Source: Amycolatopsis albispora (lineage in GTDB: Bacteria > Actinomycetota > Actinomycetes > Mycobacteriales > Pseudonocardiaceae). From it: a stretch of 64,000 bases of DNA. The notes below the pieces were generated by a model. It saw only the letters and a program-made list of their open reading frames with translations, was not told the origin of the DNA and made no database searches. The position numbers were made by a program, and so were the translations under genes. This document shows, piece after piece, positions 8,729-16,657 of the stretch; position 1 is the stretch's first letter; every line of letters begins with the position of its first letter. Where the stretch lies: contig NZ_CP015163.1 in NCBI RefSeq assembly GCF_003312875.1, positions 1,302,001 to 1,366,000 of the forward strand, read 5' to 3'.

Positions 8729-9757
8729 ATGAAACTGGGAGTGCTGGACATCGGTTCCAACTGCGCCCAGCTGCAGATCGTGGACGGCGCGCCGGGCGCA
8801 CCGCCGCTGCCGGCGCTGGCGATCAAGGAGCCGACCAGGCTGGCCGAGGAGATCGAGGACAACGGCGCGCTCAGCGAGGACGGCGTCGCCAGGGTGATCC
8901 GGGCGGTCGGCGAGGCGATGGTGGCGGCGCGGCAGAACCACGTGGAGGAGCTTTTTGTCTACGCGACCTCGGCCATCCGCGACGCGGCCAACCGGGACGC
9001 GGTGCTCGACCGGATCGAGAACGACACCGGCATCCGGCCGCAGTTCCTCACCGGCGAGGACGAGGCACGGCTGACCTACGCCGCCGCGCACCGCTGGTAC
9101 GGCTGGTCCGCCGGGCGCATCCTGCTGCTCGACATCGGCGGCGGCTCACTGGAGATCGCGCTCGGCCGCGACGCCAAGCCCGAGCTGGCGCTCTCGCTCC
9201 CGCTCGGCGCGGGCAGGCTGACCAGGGCGTTCCTGCCGGACGACCCGCCGACCCGCGCACAGCTGCGTAAGCTGCGCCGCCACGTGCGGGCCACCCTGCG
9301 GGAGATCTCCGACCGCCTGCGCTGGGAAGGTCCCGCGGCCAGGACCGTGGCCACCTCGAAGACGTTCAAGCAGCTGGCCCGCGTGTGCGGGGCCGCGCCC
9401 CAGCGCAAGGGCCCGTTCGTGCGCCGGGAGCTACGGGCCGCCGACCTGCGGCGGCTGCTCCCGGAACTGGCGGCGAAACCGGCCGCGAAACGCGCGAAGA
9501 TGCGCGGGATCTCGGCCGGGCGCGCCCGGCAGATCGTGGCCGGCGCGGTGGTGGCCGAGCAGGCGATGAAGGCCTTCGACCTGGAGTCGGTGGAGCTGTG
9601 CCCGTGGGCACTGCGGGAGGGCGTGATCCTGCGGTACCTGGCCGGGCTGCCGGACCAGGTGCCCGACCTGCACCTCCAGCCGGTGCGCGGGGCCGCCCGC
9701 CCGGAGGACGCGGTCCCGCTGAGACCGGTGGCCGACGGGGATCTGCCGTTGCCCTGA
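8729..9757 (+). CDS. Ppx/GppA family exopolyphosphatase
   Basis: A 342-residue protein of the ASKHA-fold exopolyphosphatase / pppGpp phosphohydrolase family. The first phosphate loop is LGVLDIGSN (residues 3-10), and the second is LDIGGGSLEI around Asp135. Family members release phosphate from polyphosphate or convert pppGpp to ppGpp, linking the gene to stress and phosphate metabolism. It has only the N-terminal ASKHA module, as in the short actinobacterial Ppx1-type proteins. The ATG at 8729 begins at MKLGVLDIGSN, directly after the SigF-like promoter. The phosphoribosyltransferase gene follows by 24 bases. Confidence 0.85.
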   Translation: MKLGVLDIGSNCAQLQIVDGAPGAPPLPALAIKEPTRLAEEIEDNGALSEDGVARVIRAVGEAMVAARQNHVEELFVYATSAIRDAANRDAVLDRIENDTGIRPQFLTGEDEARLTYAAAHRWYGWSAGRILLLDIGGGSLEIALGRDAKPELALSLPLGAGRLTRAFLPDDPPTRAQLRKLRRHVRATLREISDRLRWEGPAARTVATSKTFKQLARVCGAAPQRKGPFVRRELRAADLRRLLPELAAKPAAKRAKMRGISAGRARQIVAGAVVAEQAMKAFDLESVELCPWALREGVILRYLAGLPDQVPDLHLQPVRGAARPEDAVPLRPVADGDLPLP

Positions 9758-9781
9758 CCGGATCGTGAGGAGGTAGGAACT

Positions 9782-10405
9782 GTGTTCACCGATCGCCGGG
9801 ACGCCGGACGGCAACTGGCGGAGCGGCTCGCCGGGCCGTGGCGGGACCCGCTGGTGCTCGGGCTGGCCCGCGGCGGGGTGCCGGTGGCGGCCGAGGTGGC
9901 CGCCGGGCTGGGCGCGCCGCTGGACGTGGCGGTCGCCCGCAAGATCGGCGCGCCGGGACAGCCGGAGTGGGGGATCGGCGCGGTGACCGCCGACGGCCCG
10001 CCGGTCTTCGACGCCGCCGCGTCCCGCCTCGGCCTGTCCAGCAGGCAGCTGACCGAGTTGTGCGAGGAAGAACGCGCCGAAGCGGCCCGGCGTGTCGAAC
10101 TCTACGAGGACGGCCGCGCACCCGCGCCCCGCGAGGGCCGCGACGTCATCATGGTCGACGACGGCCTCGCGACCGGCGTGACCGCGATCGCCGCCCTGCG
10201 TGCCGCGCGGGCGGAATCGCCGCGGTCACTGACCTTCGCCGCGCCCGTGGCGGCGCCGGACGCCGTCGAGCGCGTGCGCCGGGAAGCCGACGACGTGGTC
10301 TGTGTGGACACCCCGGCGGGGTTCACCGCCGTCGGCCGCTGGTACCGGGACTTCGGGCAGACCAGCGACACCGAGGTGGTCCGGCTGCTCAGGGACACTA
10401 GTTGA
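9782..10405 (+). CDS. Phosphoribosyltransferase family protein
   Basis: A 207-residue type I phosphoribosyltransferase-fold protein. The PRPP-binding loop is MVDDGLATGVTA (Val125-Asp126-Asp127...Thr131-Gly132). The N-terminal FTDRRDAGRQLAERL segment is typical of stress-linked actinobacterial PRTase proteins whose substrate is unknown. Start is a GTG at 9782 preceded by GAGGAGGT-like sequence. It probably belongs to the Ppx transcript. Its last 8 bases overlap the end of the convergent TspO gene. Confidence 0.85.
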   Translation: MFTDRRDAGRQLAERLAGPWRDPLVLGLARGGVPVAAEVAAGLGAPLDVAVARKIGAPGQPEWGIGAVTADGPPVFDAAASRLGLSSRQLTELCEEERAEAARRVELYEDGRAPAPREGRDVIMVDDGLATGVTAIAALRAARAESPRSLTFAAPVAAPDAVERVRREADDVVCVDTPAGFTAVGRWYRDFGQTSDTEVVRLLRDTS

Positions 10406-10871
10406 GCGCGACGATGGCGCCGGTGAGCGCGCTCGCGTAGAGGATCCACAGCAGGTACGGCACCTGGAGCCAGGCCGCGACGGGGGAGCGGCGGTGGAAC
10501 AGCACGATGGCCGCCACCACCGCGAGATCCAGCAGCACGATGTCGGCCAGCGCGAGTTCGTACGCTCCGGCGGCGAAGAACAGCGGGGTCCAGGCGAGGT
10601 TGAGCAGCAGGCCTGCGGCGTAGACGGTCAGGCCGCGGCGATCACCACCGGCCCGCCAGTACAGCCAGCCCGACACCGCGATCATGCCGTACAGGACCGT
10701 CCACACCGGACCGAACAACCAAGGAGGCGGAGCCCATGACGGCAGGTTCAGCGAGCCGTAGACCCCGCGTGCGTTCGTCGAGGCGAGCGCACCGGCCATG
10801 GCCACCACCGCGACGGCGGCGGCGAACCCGGCCAGCGCCAGCGGCGCGCGGTGGGCGGAGGTGGTGGTCAT
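10398..10871 (-). CDS. tspO: TspO/MBR family membrane protein
   Basis: A 157-residue protein with five hydrophobic helices, the normal size of TspO. It has the LPSWAPPPWLFGPVWTVLYG loop and the Trp-rich LLNLAWTPLFF helix that are hallmarks of the translocator protein family. Bacterial TspO proteins bind porphyrins and respond to oxidative or light stress. The ATG at 10871 is supported by homology; the longer frame upstream is antisense to the next gene. The last 8 bases overlap the convergent phosphoribosyltransferase gene. Confidence 0.9.
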   Translation of the reverse strand: MTTTSAHRAPLALAGFAAAVAVVAMAGALASTNARGVYGSLNLPSWAPPPWLFGPVWTVLYGMIAVSGWLYWRAGGDRRGLTVYAAGLLLNLAWTPLFFAAGAYELALADIVLLDLAVVAAIVLFHRRSPVAAWLQVPYLLWILYASALTGAIVALN

Positions 10872-10901
10872 CGCGGCTCTCCCCGGTGAGAAGGTGGTCT
10901 G

Positions 10902-11417
10902 GTGCGATATGCGGACGGGCCGGCGGAGGCCTGCGAAGTGACCATCGCCGCCGGGCAGGCCCAGGTGTGGCGGCTGGCGGCGGACATCACGCTGCCCGCC
11001 AGGTTCAGCCCCGAACTCCAGCGCGTGAGCTGGCTCGACGGCGCCACCGGGCCCGCGCCGGGCGCGAAGTTCGAGGGGCACAACGAGAACGCGGTGCTCG
11101 GCCGCTGGCGCACCATCGCCACCGTGGTCGAGTGCGACGAGCCGAGTGCGTTCGCCTGGGCGGTGGCCGATCCCGACGGCCGGTTCGGCGAGGTCACCGG
11201 CGAGCCGATGGCGACGTGGCGGTTCGACCTCGAACCGGCGCCCGGCGGGACGCGGTTGCGCCACGCGGTGCGCATCGGGCCCGCGCGCTCGGGCCTGAGC
11301 CTGGCGATCGACCGGCTGCCGGGCAAGGAGGAGGCGTTGCTCCGCCACCGCCTCGCCGATCTGCGCACCGGCATGCTGGAAACCCTGCGCGGCATCAAAG
11401 CGCTCGCTCAGGGCTGA
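10902..11417 (+). CDS. SRPBCC (START-like) family protein
   Basis: A 171-residue protein of the SRPBCC / polyketide cyclase superfamily, a helix-grip fold that forms a hydrophobic ligand pocket. An N-terminal strand (VTIAAGQAQVWRLAADI) leads to the typical FSPELQRVSWLDG segment, and a long C-terminal helix ends the protein. Ligand and role are unknown. GTG at 10902 follows a GAGAAGG ribosome site. The last 23 bases overlap the convergent molybdenum-subunit gene. It diverges from tspO. Confidence 0.75.
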   Translation: MRYADGPAEACEVTIAAGQAQVWRLAADITLPARFSPELQRVSWLDGATGPAPGAKFEGHNENAVLGRWRTIATVVECDEPSAFAWAVADPDGRFGEVTGEPMATWRFDLEPAPGGTRLRHAVRIGPARSGLSLAIDRLPGKEEALLRHRLADLRTGMLETLRGIKALAQG

Positions 11418-13440
11418 GGCCGGGCAGCAGCTTGTCGAGCGTGACCGGCAGGTCGCGCACGCGCACCCCGGTCGCCCGGTGCACCGCGTTGACCACGGCC
11501 GCCGCCGCGCCGACGATGCCGATCTCACCGACGCCCTTGGCGCCCATGGCGTTCACGTGCGGGTCGTGCTCGTCGAGCCATTCGGCGGTCAGCTGCCCGG
11601 CGTCGGCGTTGGCGGCCACGTGGTACTCGGCGAGGTCGTGGTTGACCACGTGCCCGAACCGCGGGTCGAGCACGCTCTGCTCGTGCAGCGCCATCGACAG
11701 GCCCATCAGCATGCCGCCGGTCAGCTGCGACCGCGTGGTGCGCGGATTGATCACCCGGCCCACCGCGAACACCCCGTGCATGCGCGGCACGCGCACTTCG
11801 CCGGTGTCGGCGTGCACCCTGGCCTCGGCGAACTGCGCGCCGAACGCGGACATCGCGAAGCGCTCGCTGTCCGGGTTCTCGCTCACCGATCCTTCGGCTT
11901 CGTCGCCGTCGCCCGGCTGGTCGCCGAACTTCTCGCGGAAGGCCCGCGCCGCGTCGACCACCGCCGAACCCCAGGTGATCATGCCGGACGAGCCGCCGGC
12001 CACGGAGGCGTTCGGGTAGTCGGTGTCCCCGATGCGCACCTCGACCCGGTCCACCGGCACGCCGAGCGCGTCGGCGGCGATCTGCGGCAGCGTGGTCCAG
12101 GTGCCGGTGCCGAGATCGGCCGCGCCGATGTCGACGGTGTAGCGGCCGCCGGAGAAGCGGATCACCGCGGTGGATTCGGGCATGCGGTTGACCGGGTAGA
12201 CCGAAGCCGCGACCCCGCGGCCGACCAGCCACCGGCCCTCCCGCCGCGGGCCGCGCTCGGCCCAGCCGAACCGCTCGGCGCCGGTGCGCAGGCAGCCGGC
12301 CAGGTGACGGCTGGAGAACGGCTTGCCGGATTCCGGGTCCTCGGCGGGGTCGTTGCGGATACGCAGCTCGATCGGGTCCATGCCGAGCGCGTCCGCCAGT
12401 TCGTCCATCGCGACCTCGGGCCCGAACATGCCGGGGCACTCCCCTGGCGCGCGCATCCACGAGGTCACCGGCACGTCCAGCGCGGCCAGCCGGTGCGCCA
12501 CCCGGCGGTTCGGCGCCGCGTACATGGTCCGCGACGGTTTCCCGCTCTGCTCGGCGAATTCCTTGACCTTCGAGGTCTGCTCGGCGACGTCGAAGGCGAG
12601 CGCGGACAGCCGCCCGGTCCGGTCGGCCGCCAGCCGGGCGCGCTGGATGGTCGGCGTGCGGTAGCCGGTCAGGGAGAACATCTGCGGCCGGGTCACGGTG
12701 AGCTTGACCGGCCTGCCCGGCAGCGCCCTGGCGGCCATCGCGGCGAGCACCACGTTGGCGTGCGGCAGGCCCTTCGAACCGAACCCGCCGCCGACGTACG
12801 GGCAGACGACCCGGATCCGCTCGGTGTCCAGCCCGAACACCTCGGCCACCGTGGACCGCGTCGGGTGCACGCCCTGCGTGGACTCCCACAGCGTCAGCGT
12901 GCCGTCCTGCCACAGCGCGGTCGTCGCGTGCGGTTCCATCGGGTTGTTGTGGTACATCGCGGTCGTGTAGGTCTGATCGACCACCACGTCCGCCTCGGCG
13001 AAGGCGGCCTCGACGTTGCCGGTGGTTTCGGCGTCGTACTCGCCCTCGGCGGTCAGTTCCGTTTCGTGGTCTTCTTCGGCGTAGGCGACCTCGACGAGAT
13101 CCGCGGCCTGGCGCGCGGTTTCCGAGGTTTCCGCGACCACGCAGCCGATCAGCTGCCCGCGGAAAGCGACCTCCGGCGACTGGAGCACGGCCAGCTCACC
13201 GTCCTCTGTGGACGCCAGCCGTTCGGCGTTCGCCTCGGTCAGCACGGCGAGCACCCCGGGCAGCGCTTCGGCGGCCGCGGTGTCCAGTCGCGTCACGCGG
13301 CCGCGGGCGATGGTGGCCTGCACCGGGTGGCAGTAGGCGGGCCGGTCCACCGCGGTCTCGGCGGCGTAGGTGGCGGTTCCGGTGACCTTGGCGGGCCCGT
13401 CGCGGCGCGCGAGGTCCATGCCGATTGCCCGCGGGGTCAT
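11395..13440 (-). CDS. Molybdopterin-binding subunit of an aldehyde oxidoreductase (PaoC/YagR-like)
   Basis: A 681-residue large subunit of the xanthine oxidase family. It has the VGGGFGSKG-type molybdopterin motif and near the C-terminus AKGVGEIGIVGAAAAVVNAV, containing the catalytic glutamate (GVGEIG). It ends with VRDLPVTLDKLLPG, very like PaoC (YagR), the E. coli periplasmic aldehyde oxidoreductase large subunit. The enzyme would oxidise aldehydes to acids using the molybdenum cofactor. No twin-arginine signal is seen, so location is uncertain. Its start overlaps the FAD subunit stop as ATGA. Confidence 0.9.
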   Translation of the reverse strand: MTPRAIGMDLARRDGPAKVTGTATYAAETAVDRPAYCHPVQATIARGRVTRLDTAAAEALPGVLAVLTEANAERLASTEDGELAVLQSPEVAFRGQLIGCVVAETSETARQAADLVEVAYAEEDHETELTAEGEYDAETTGNVEAAFAEADVVVDQTYTTAMYHNNPMEPHATTALWQDGTLTLWESTQGVHPTRSTVAEVFGLDTERIRVVCPYVGGGFGSKGLPHANVVLAAMAARALPGRPVKLTVTRPQMFSLTGYRTPTIQRARLAADRTGRLSALAFDVAEQTSKVKEFAEQSGKPSRTMYAAPNRRVAHRLAALDVPVTSWMRAPGECPGMFGPEVAMDELADALGMDPIELRIRNDPAEDPESGKPFSSRHLAGCLRTGAERFGWAERGPRREGRWLVGRGVAASVYPVNRMPESTAVIRFSGGRYTVDIGAADLGTGTWTTLPQIAADALGVPVDRVEVRIGDTDYPNASVAGGSSGMITWGSAVVDAARAFREKFGDQPGDGDEAEGSVSENPDSERFAMSAFGAQFAEARVHADTGEVRVPRMHGVFAVGRVINPRTTRSQLTGGMLMGLSMALHEQSVLDPRFGHVVNHDLAEYHVAANADAGQLTAEWLDEHDPHVNAMGAKGVGEIGIVGAAAAVVNAVHRATGVRVRDLPVTLDKLLPGLSPERAL

Positions 13441-14435
13441 GCCGTCTCCCCGGTGAGGTCGCGCAGTGTGGCCGCGAGCGTGCGGGTGAGCAGCGGGAGC
13501 TTGAACCCGTTCCCGCCGTCGATCCCGTCGACCGCGACCGCGTCGGCCAGCTCGGCTTCGGCTGCTTCGCGGAAGGTGGTCTCGTTCGCGGGTGCGTCAC
13601 GCAGGACCGCTTCGGCCCGGTGGGCTCGCCACGGCTTGTGCGCCACGCCACCGAAAGCGATCCGCGAATCCCGTACGACACCTTGTTCGACTTCGATCGC
13701 GGCGGCGACCGAAACCAGCGCGAACGCGTACGACGCGCGGTCACGCACCTTGCGGTACGCCGAATTCGCCGCGATCGGCGCTTCGGGCAGGTCGATGGCG
13801 GTGATCAGCTCACCGTGCTCGAGCACGGTGTCCCGGTCGGGCCGGTCGCCGGGCAGGCGGTGCAGCTCGCCGAACGGGATGGTGCGTTCCCCGGCCGGGC
13901 CGAGCACCTGAACCTCGGCGTCGAGCGCGGTGAGCGCGACCGCGAGATCGGACGGGTGCGTGGCGATGCAGTGCGGTGAGGCGCCGAGCACGGCGTGGTA
14001 CCGGTTGTAACCCCCGATCGCCGAGCAGCCGCTGCCCGGTTCGCGCTTGTTGCACGGCGTGGTGACGTCCTGGAAGTACACGCACCGGGTGCGCTGCAAG
14101 GGATTCCCGCCGGTGGTGGCCATGTTGCGCAACTGCCCGGACGCCCCGGCGAGCAGGGCCTGCGCGAGCACCGGGTACCGCCGCCGGACGCGGTCGTCGG
14201 CGGCGAGGTCGCTGTTGCGCACGGCCGCGCCGATCCGGAGCCCGCCCCGGTGCTCGGCGAGCTCGGCCGAGGTCAGGGAAGTCACGTCCACCACCAGCCC
14301 GGGCGCGGTGATGCCGAGCTTCAGGTGGTCCACCAGATTGGTGCCGCCGCCGAGAAAGACCGCCGACGGGTCGGCGGCCACGGTCCGCACGGCGGTGGCG
14401 GCGTCACCGGGCCGCCGGTAGTCGAAGCGCTCCAT
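13437..14435 (-). CDS. FAD-binding subunit of the aldehyde oxidoreductase (PaoB/YagS-like)
   Basis: A 332-residue medium subunit. The N-terminal FAD site includes AVFLGGGTNLVDHLK and the second flavin motif is ATTGGNPLQRTRC. The segment CNKREPGSGC, with an upstream cysteine at VYFQD, matches the extra [4Fe-4S] cluster loop of PaoB rather than ordinary xanthine dehydrogenase FAD subunits. It passes electrons from the molybdenum centre onward. The ATG at 14435 follows the 2Fe-2S gene by 2 bases, and the stop overlaps the large subunit start. Confidence 0.9.
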   Translation of the reverse strand: MERFDYRRPGDAATAVRTVAADPSAVFLGGGTNLVDHLKLGITAPGLVVDVTSLTSAELAEHRGGLRIGAAVRNSDLAADDRVRRRYPVLAQALLAGASGQLRNMATTGGNPLQRTRCVYFQDVTTPCNKREPGSGCSAIGGYNRYHAVLGASPHCIATHPSDLAVALTALDAEVQVLGPAGERTIPFGELHRLPGDRPDRDTVLEHGELITAIDLPEAPIAANSAYRKVRDRASYAFALVSVAAAIEVEQGVVRDSRIAFGGVAHKPWRAHRAEAVLRDAPANETTFREAAEAELADAVAVDGIDGGNGFKLPLLTRTLAATLRDLTGETA

Positions 14436-14437
14436 GG

Positions 14438-14941
14438 CTATCCGGCCGCCTCTTCGATCGCCGCGACGATGCCGGGATACGCGCCGCAGCGGCACAGGTT
14501 CCCGCTCATCCGCTCGGCGATCTCCTCGCGGCTCGGCGTGGGGGAGGCGGCCACCTCGGCGGTGACGTGGCTCGGCCAGCCCTTGGCCAGCTCGTCCAGC
14601 ACGCCGACCGCCGAGCAGACCTGGCCCGGTGTGCAGTACCCGCACTGGAAGGCGTCGTGCTCGATGAACGCGCGCTGCACGGGGTGAAGTTCGCCGTTCT
14701 CGGCCAGCCCCTTCGCGGTGGTGATCTCGGTGCCCTCAGCGGCCACGGCCAGCGTCAGGCAGCTGAGCACCCGCCTGCCGTCGGCGAGCACCGTGCACGC
14801 GCCGCACTGGCCGTGGTCGCAGCCCTTCTTCGGGCTCGGGTTGCCGAGGCGCTCGCGCAGCGCGTCGAGCAGGGTGGTGCGCGGGTCGGCGGGCAGGCGG
14901 TGCTCCCGCCCGTCCACCCGCAGCGTGATCTCGGCCGCCAT
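14438..14941 (-). CDS. [2Fe-2S] subunit of the aldehyde oxidoreductase (PaoA/YagT-like)
   Basis: A 167-residue small subunit. The plant-type ferredoxin cluster ligands lie in GCDHGQCGACTVLADG and a later Cys. The second cluster motifs are QCGYCTPGQ and NLCRCGAYPG. Start ATG at 14941 overlaps the stop of the DJ-1 gene as TGATG, so the four genes form one tightly coupled operon. Unlike E. coli PaoA, no Tat signal is visible, which suggests a cytoplasmic enzyme. Confidence 0.92.
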   Translation of the reverse strand: MAAEITLRVDGREHRLPADPRTTLLDALRERLGNPSPKKGCDHGQCGACTVLADGRRVLSCLTLAVAAEGTEITTAKGLAENGELHPVQRAFIEHDAFQCGYCTPGQVCSAVGVLDELAKGWPSHVTAEVAASPTPSREEIAERMSGNLCRCGAYPGIVAAIEEAAG

Positions 14942-15519
14942 CAGGCGGTGGCGCCTTCGTCGTGCACCGGGTGCTTGCCCTCGGCGAACTCCTCGACGAT
15001 CTTCGCGCAGAACGCGGGCAGGTCGTCGGGATTGCGGCTGGAGACCAGCCCGTTGTCGTTGACCACTTCTTCGTCGACCACGGTCGCGCCGGCGTTGCGC
15101 AGGTCGGTGCGGATGCTCGGGTACGAGGTCAGCTTGCGGCCCTTGGCCACGCCCGCCTCGATCAGCGTGATCGGCCCGTGGCAGATGACGCCGACCGGCT
15201 TGCCCGCGGTGAAGAAGTCGCGGACGAAGCCGACCGCGGCCTCGTCCATGCGCAGCTTGTCGGGATTGATGGTGCCGCCGGGCAGGATGAGCGCGTCGAA
15301 CTCGCCCGCCGAGGCGTCGGAGACCACCCGGTCCACCGGGAACCGGTCCGCCGGGTTGAGGTCGGAGTTCATCGCCTGGATTTCGCCGGACTTGAGCGAC
15401 ACCAGGGTGACCGTGCCGCCCTCGGCCTCGACGGCCTTGCGCGGCTCGACCAGCTCGACCTGCTCGACCCCGTCGGCGGCGAGCATGGCCACGGCGCGTC
15501 CGATCAGTGTGGAACCCAT
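14941..15519 (-). CDS. DJ-1/PfpI family protein
   Basis: A 192-residue class I glutamine-amidotransferase-like protein. The nucleophile elbow is GVICHGP with the conserved Cys, and the glutamate partner may lie in the N-terminal VELVEPRKAVEAEGG region. DJ-1/PfpI proteins act as stress chaperones, deglycases or peptidases; the exact activity is not predictable. It heads the operon with the aldehyde oxidoreductase, which suggests detoxification of reactive aldehydes or carbonyls. ATG at 15519 follows an AAGGA ribosome site. A weaker SigF-like GTTT-N15-TGGTAA element is at 15555-15579 on this strand. Confidence 0.88.
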   Translation of the reverse strand: MGSTLIGRAVAMLAADGVEQVELVEPRKAVEAEGGTVTLVSLKSGEIQAMNSDLNPADRFPVDRVVSDASAGEFDALILPGGTINPDKLRMDEAAVGFVRDFFTAGKPVGVICHGPITLIEAGVAKGRKLTSYPSIRTDLRNAGATVVDEEVVNDNGLVSSRNPDDLPAFCAKIVEEFAEGKHPVHDEGATA

Positions 15520-15606
15520 CTCGGAAAGTCCTTTCACGTGGAGACCCCCGCCGGTTACCACCAGCCCGCCACGGCAAACTTCCGCGAAACCACCACGCCC
15601 GAGCCG

Positions 15607-15632
15607 GTTTCGGCTGGTTGTGGAGCGGGTAC
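15607..15632 (+). promoter_or_regulatory. SigF/SigB-type promoter for the 126-residue hypothetical gene
   Basis: GTTT at 15607-15610 and GGGTAC at 15627-15632 are separated by 16 bases, 36 bases before the ATG at 15669. It is arranged back to back with the DJ-1 operon. Confidence 0.5.
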
Positions 15633-15668
15633 CCAGCGCCAACTCCCCCGCGAGTGAGGACCGAGCCG

Positions 15669-16049
15669 ATGGACGCGACGCGCGGCGACAATCTGGGTGG
15701 CGGACTGGTCTCCCTGGCCACCCGGGCCGAAGAACTGACCCGTTGCCTCTACTACCGGACGGTGGACCCGCACGGCGGCCCCGTGGTCGGCGACCCCGGT
15801 GAGCTGGGCGCGCTGCTGGGCCACCTCCGTTCCCTCACCGACAACATCGCCCGCACCCTGCCCGGCCTCGGCGGCTGGCTGGAGGAGCGCGTGCTCGCCG
15901 GTGAAGTCGGTGGTGACCACCAGTACGAGGCACTCACCCAGGCACTGGTGGAGATCACCTCGGCGCTGGCGTGCGCCAGGGAGTCGGCCGCCCGGCTCGG
16001 GCGCCAGCTCGACCTCGCCGAGAGCGCCAGCCGCTCGCTGTCCGCCTGA
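15669..16049 (+). CDS. Hypothetical helical protein
   Basis: A 126-residue soluble protein that I do not recognise. It is predicted to be almost all helical, with the order LVSLATRAEEL, LGHLRSLTDNIARTL, LTQALVEITSALACARESAARL, resembling a small four-helix protein. No catalytic motif, signal or membrane segment is visible. The ATG at 15669 is chosen for its position after the SigF-like promoter and because the upstream frame is not protein-like. It is flanked by stress genes. Confidence 0.65.
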   Translation: MDATRGDNLGGGLVSLATRAEELTRCLYYRTVDPHGGPVVGDPGELGALLGHLRSLTDNIARTLPGLGGWLEERVLAGEVGGDHQYEALTQALVEITSALACARESAARLGRQLDLAESASRSLSA

Positions 16050-16055
16050 CCGGCC

Positions 16056-16526
16056 TCACCCGGGGCGCCGGTGCCGCGCCAGCGGTCCCCATTCGGGTGA
16101 AGCTTGGGCGTTGACCAGTTCCTCGGCCTCCCGCAGCACGTCGTCGGAGATCCACGCCACCGGACGGTCGCAGATCACCAGCGGCTCGTTGTCCGGGCCG
16201 CGTGCGCGTTCCCGCCCGCGCAGCACCCACGGCCGCACCCCCGGGCCACGCAGCTCACGCAGGTGCTCGTAGTCGTGCAGGCGCCGGGCCAGCCACAACC
16301 GCAGCGGCCGGTCGGCCCACCACGGCTCCAGCCGCAGCGGATTGGCCGACAGCCCGGGCAGCGGCACGCCGGTCAGCCCGTCGCGGCTGGACTGGGCGCG
16401 CTTGTCGTCGTCCTGCTCCAGATCGGCGGAGGGGCCGTGTGACCAGCGGACAAAAAGCTCGCCCCGCTCGGCTTCGAACACCGCCTCGAGTTCGGTGAGC
16501 GTGGCCACCGTCGGCATGTCCGGCAT
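16056..16526 (-). CDS. DUF6098 family protein
   Basis: A protein of about 156 residues. It contains FVRWSHGPSADLEQDD, then GLTGVPLPGLSANPL and LRLWLARRLHDYEHL, the conserved segments of the actinobacterial DUF6098 family. The function is unknown. The start could be the ATG at 16526 or at 16517; no strong ribosome site decides between them. The 3' end nearly touches the convergent hypothetical gene. A possible GTTG-N15-GGGAAT promoter lies upstream on this strand, so it may also be stress regulated. Confidence 0.75.
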   Translation of the reverse strand: MPDMPTVATLTELEAVFEAERGELFVRWSHGPSADLEQDDDKRAQSSRDGLTGVPLPGLSANPLRLEPWWADRPLRLWLARRLHDYEHLRELRGPGVRPWVLRGRERARGPDNEPLVICDRPVAWISDDVLREAEELVNAQASPEWGPLARHRRPG

Positions 16527-16657
16527 GTCATCGTGCACCGGCTGTGGATTCCCCGGGCAGGATGGCCTCAACCACGTTTTCCGGGGTCCGGGAACCAGCC
16601 ACCGCCGGGGGACGACCAGAATGGCGTAACCAGTTCGTCTTGGAAGGTGTTCACCGG

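Noticed and set aside
11479-13911. An 810-codon plus-strand open frame opposite the molybdenum and FAD subunits
   Set aside because: Its protein is rich in His, Arg and Gly with no domain, while the opposite strand encodes well-conserved oxidoreductase subunits.
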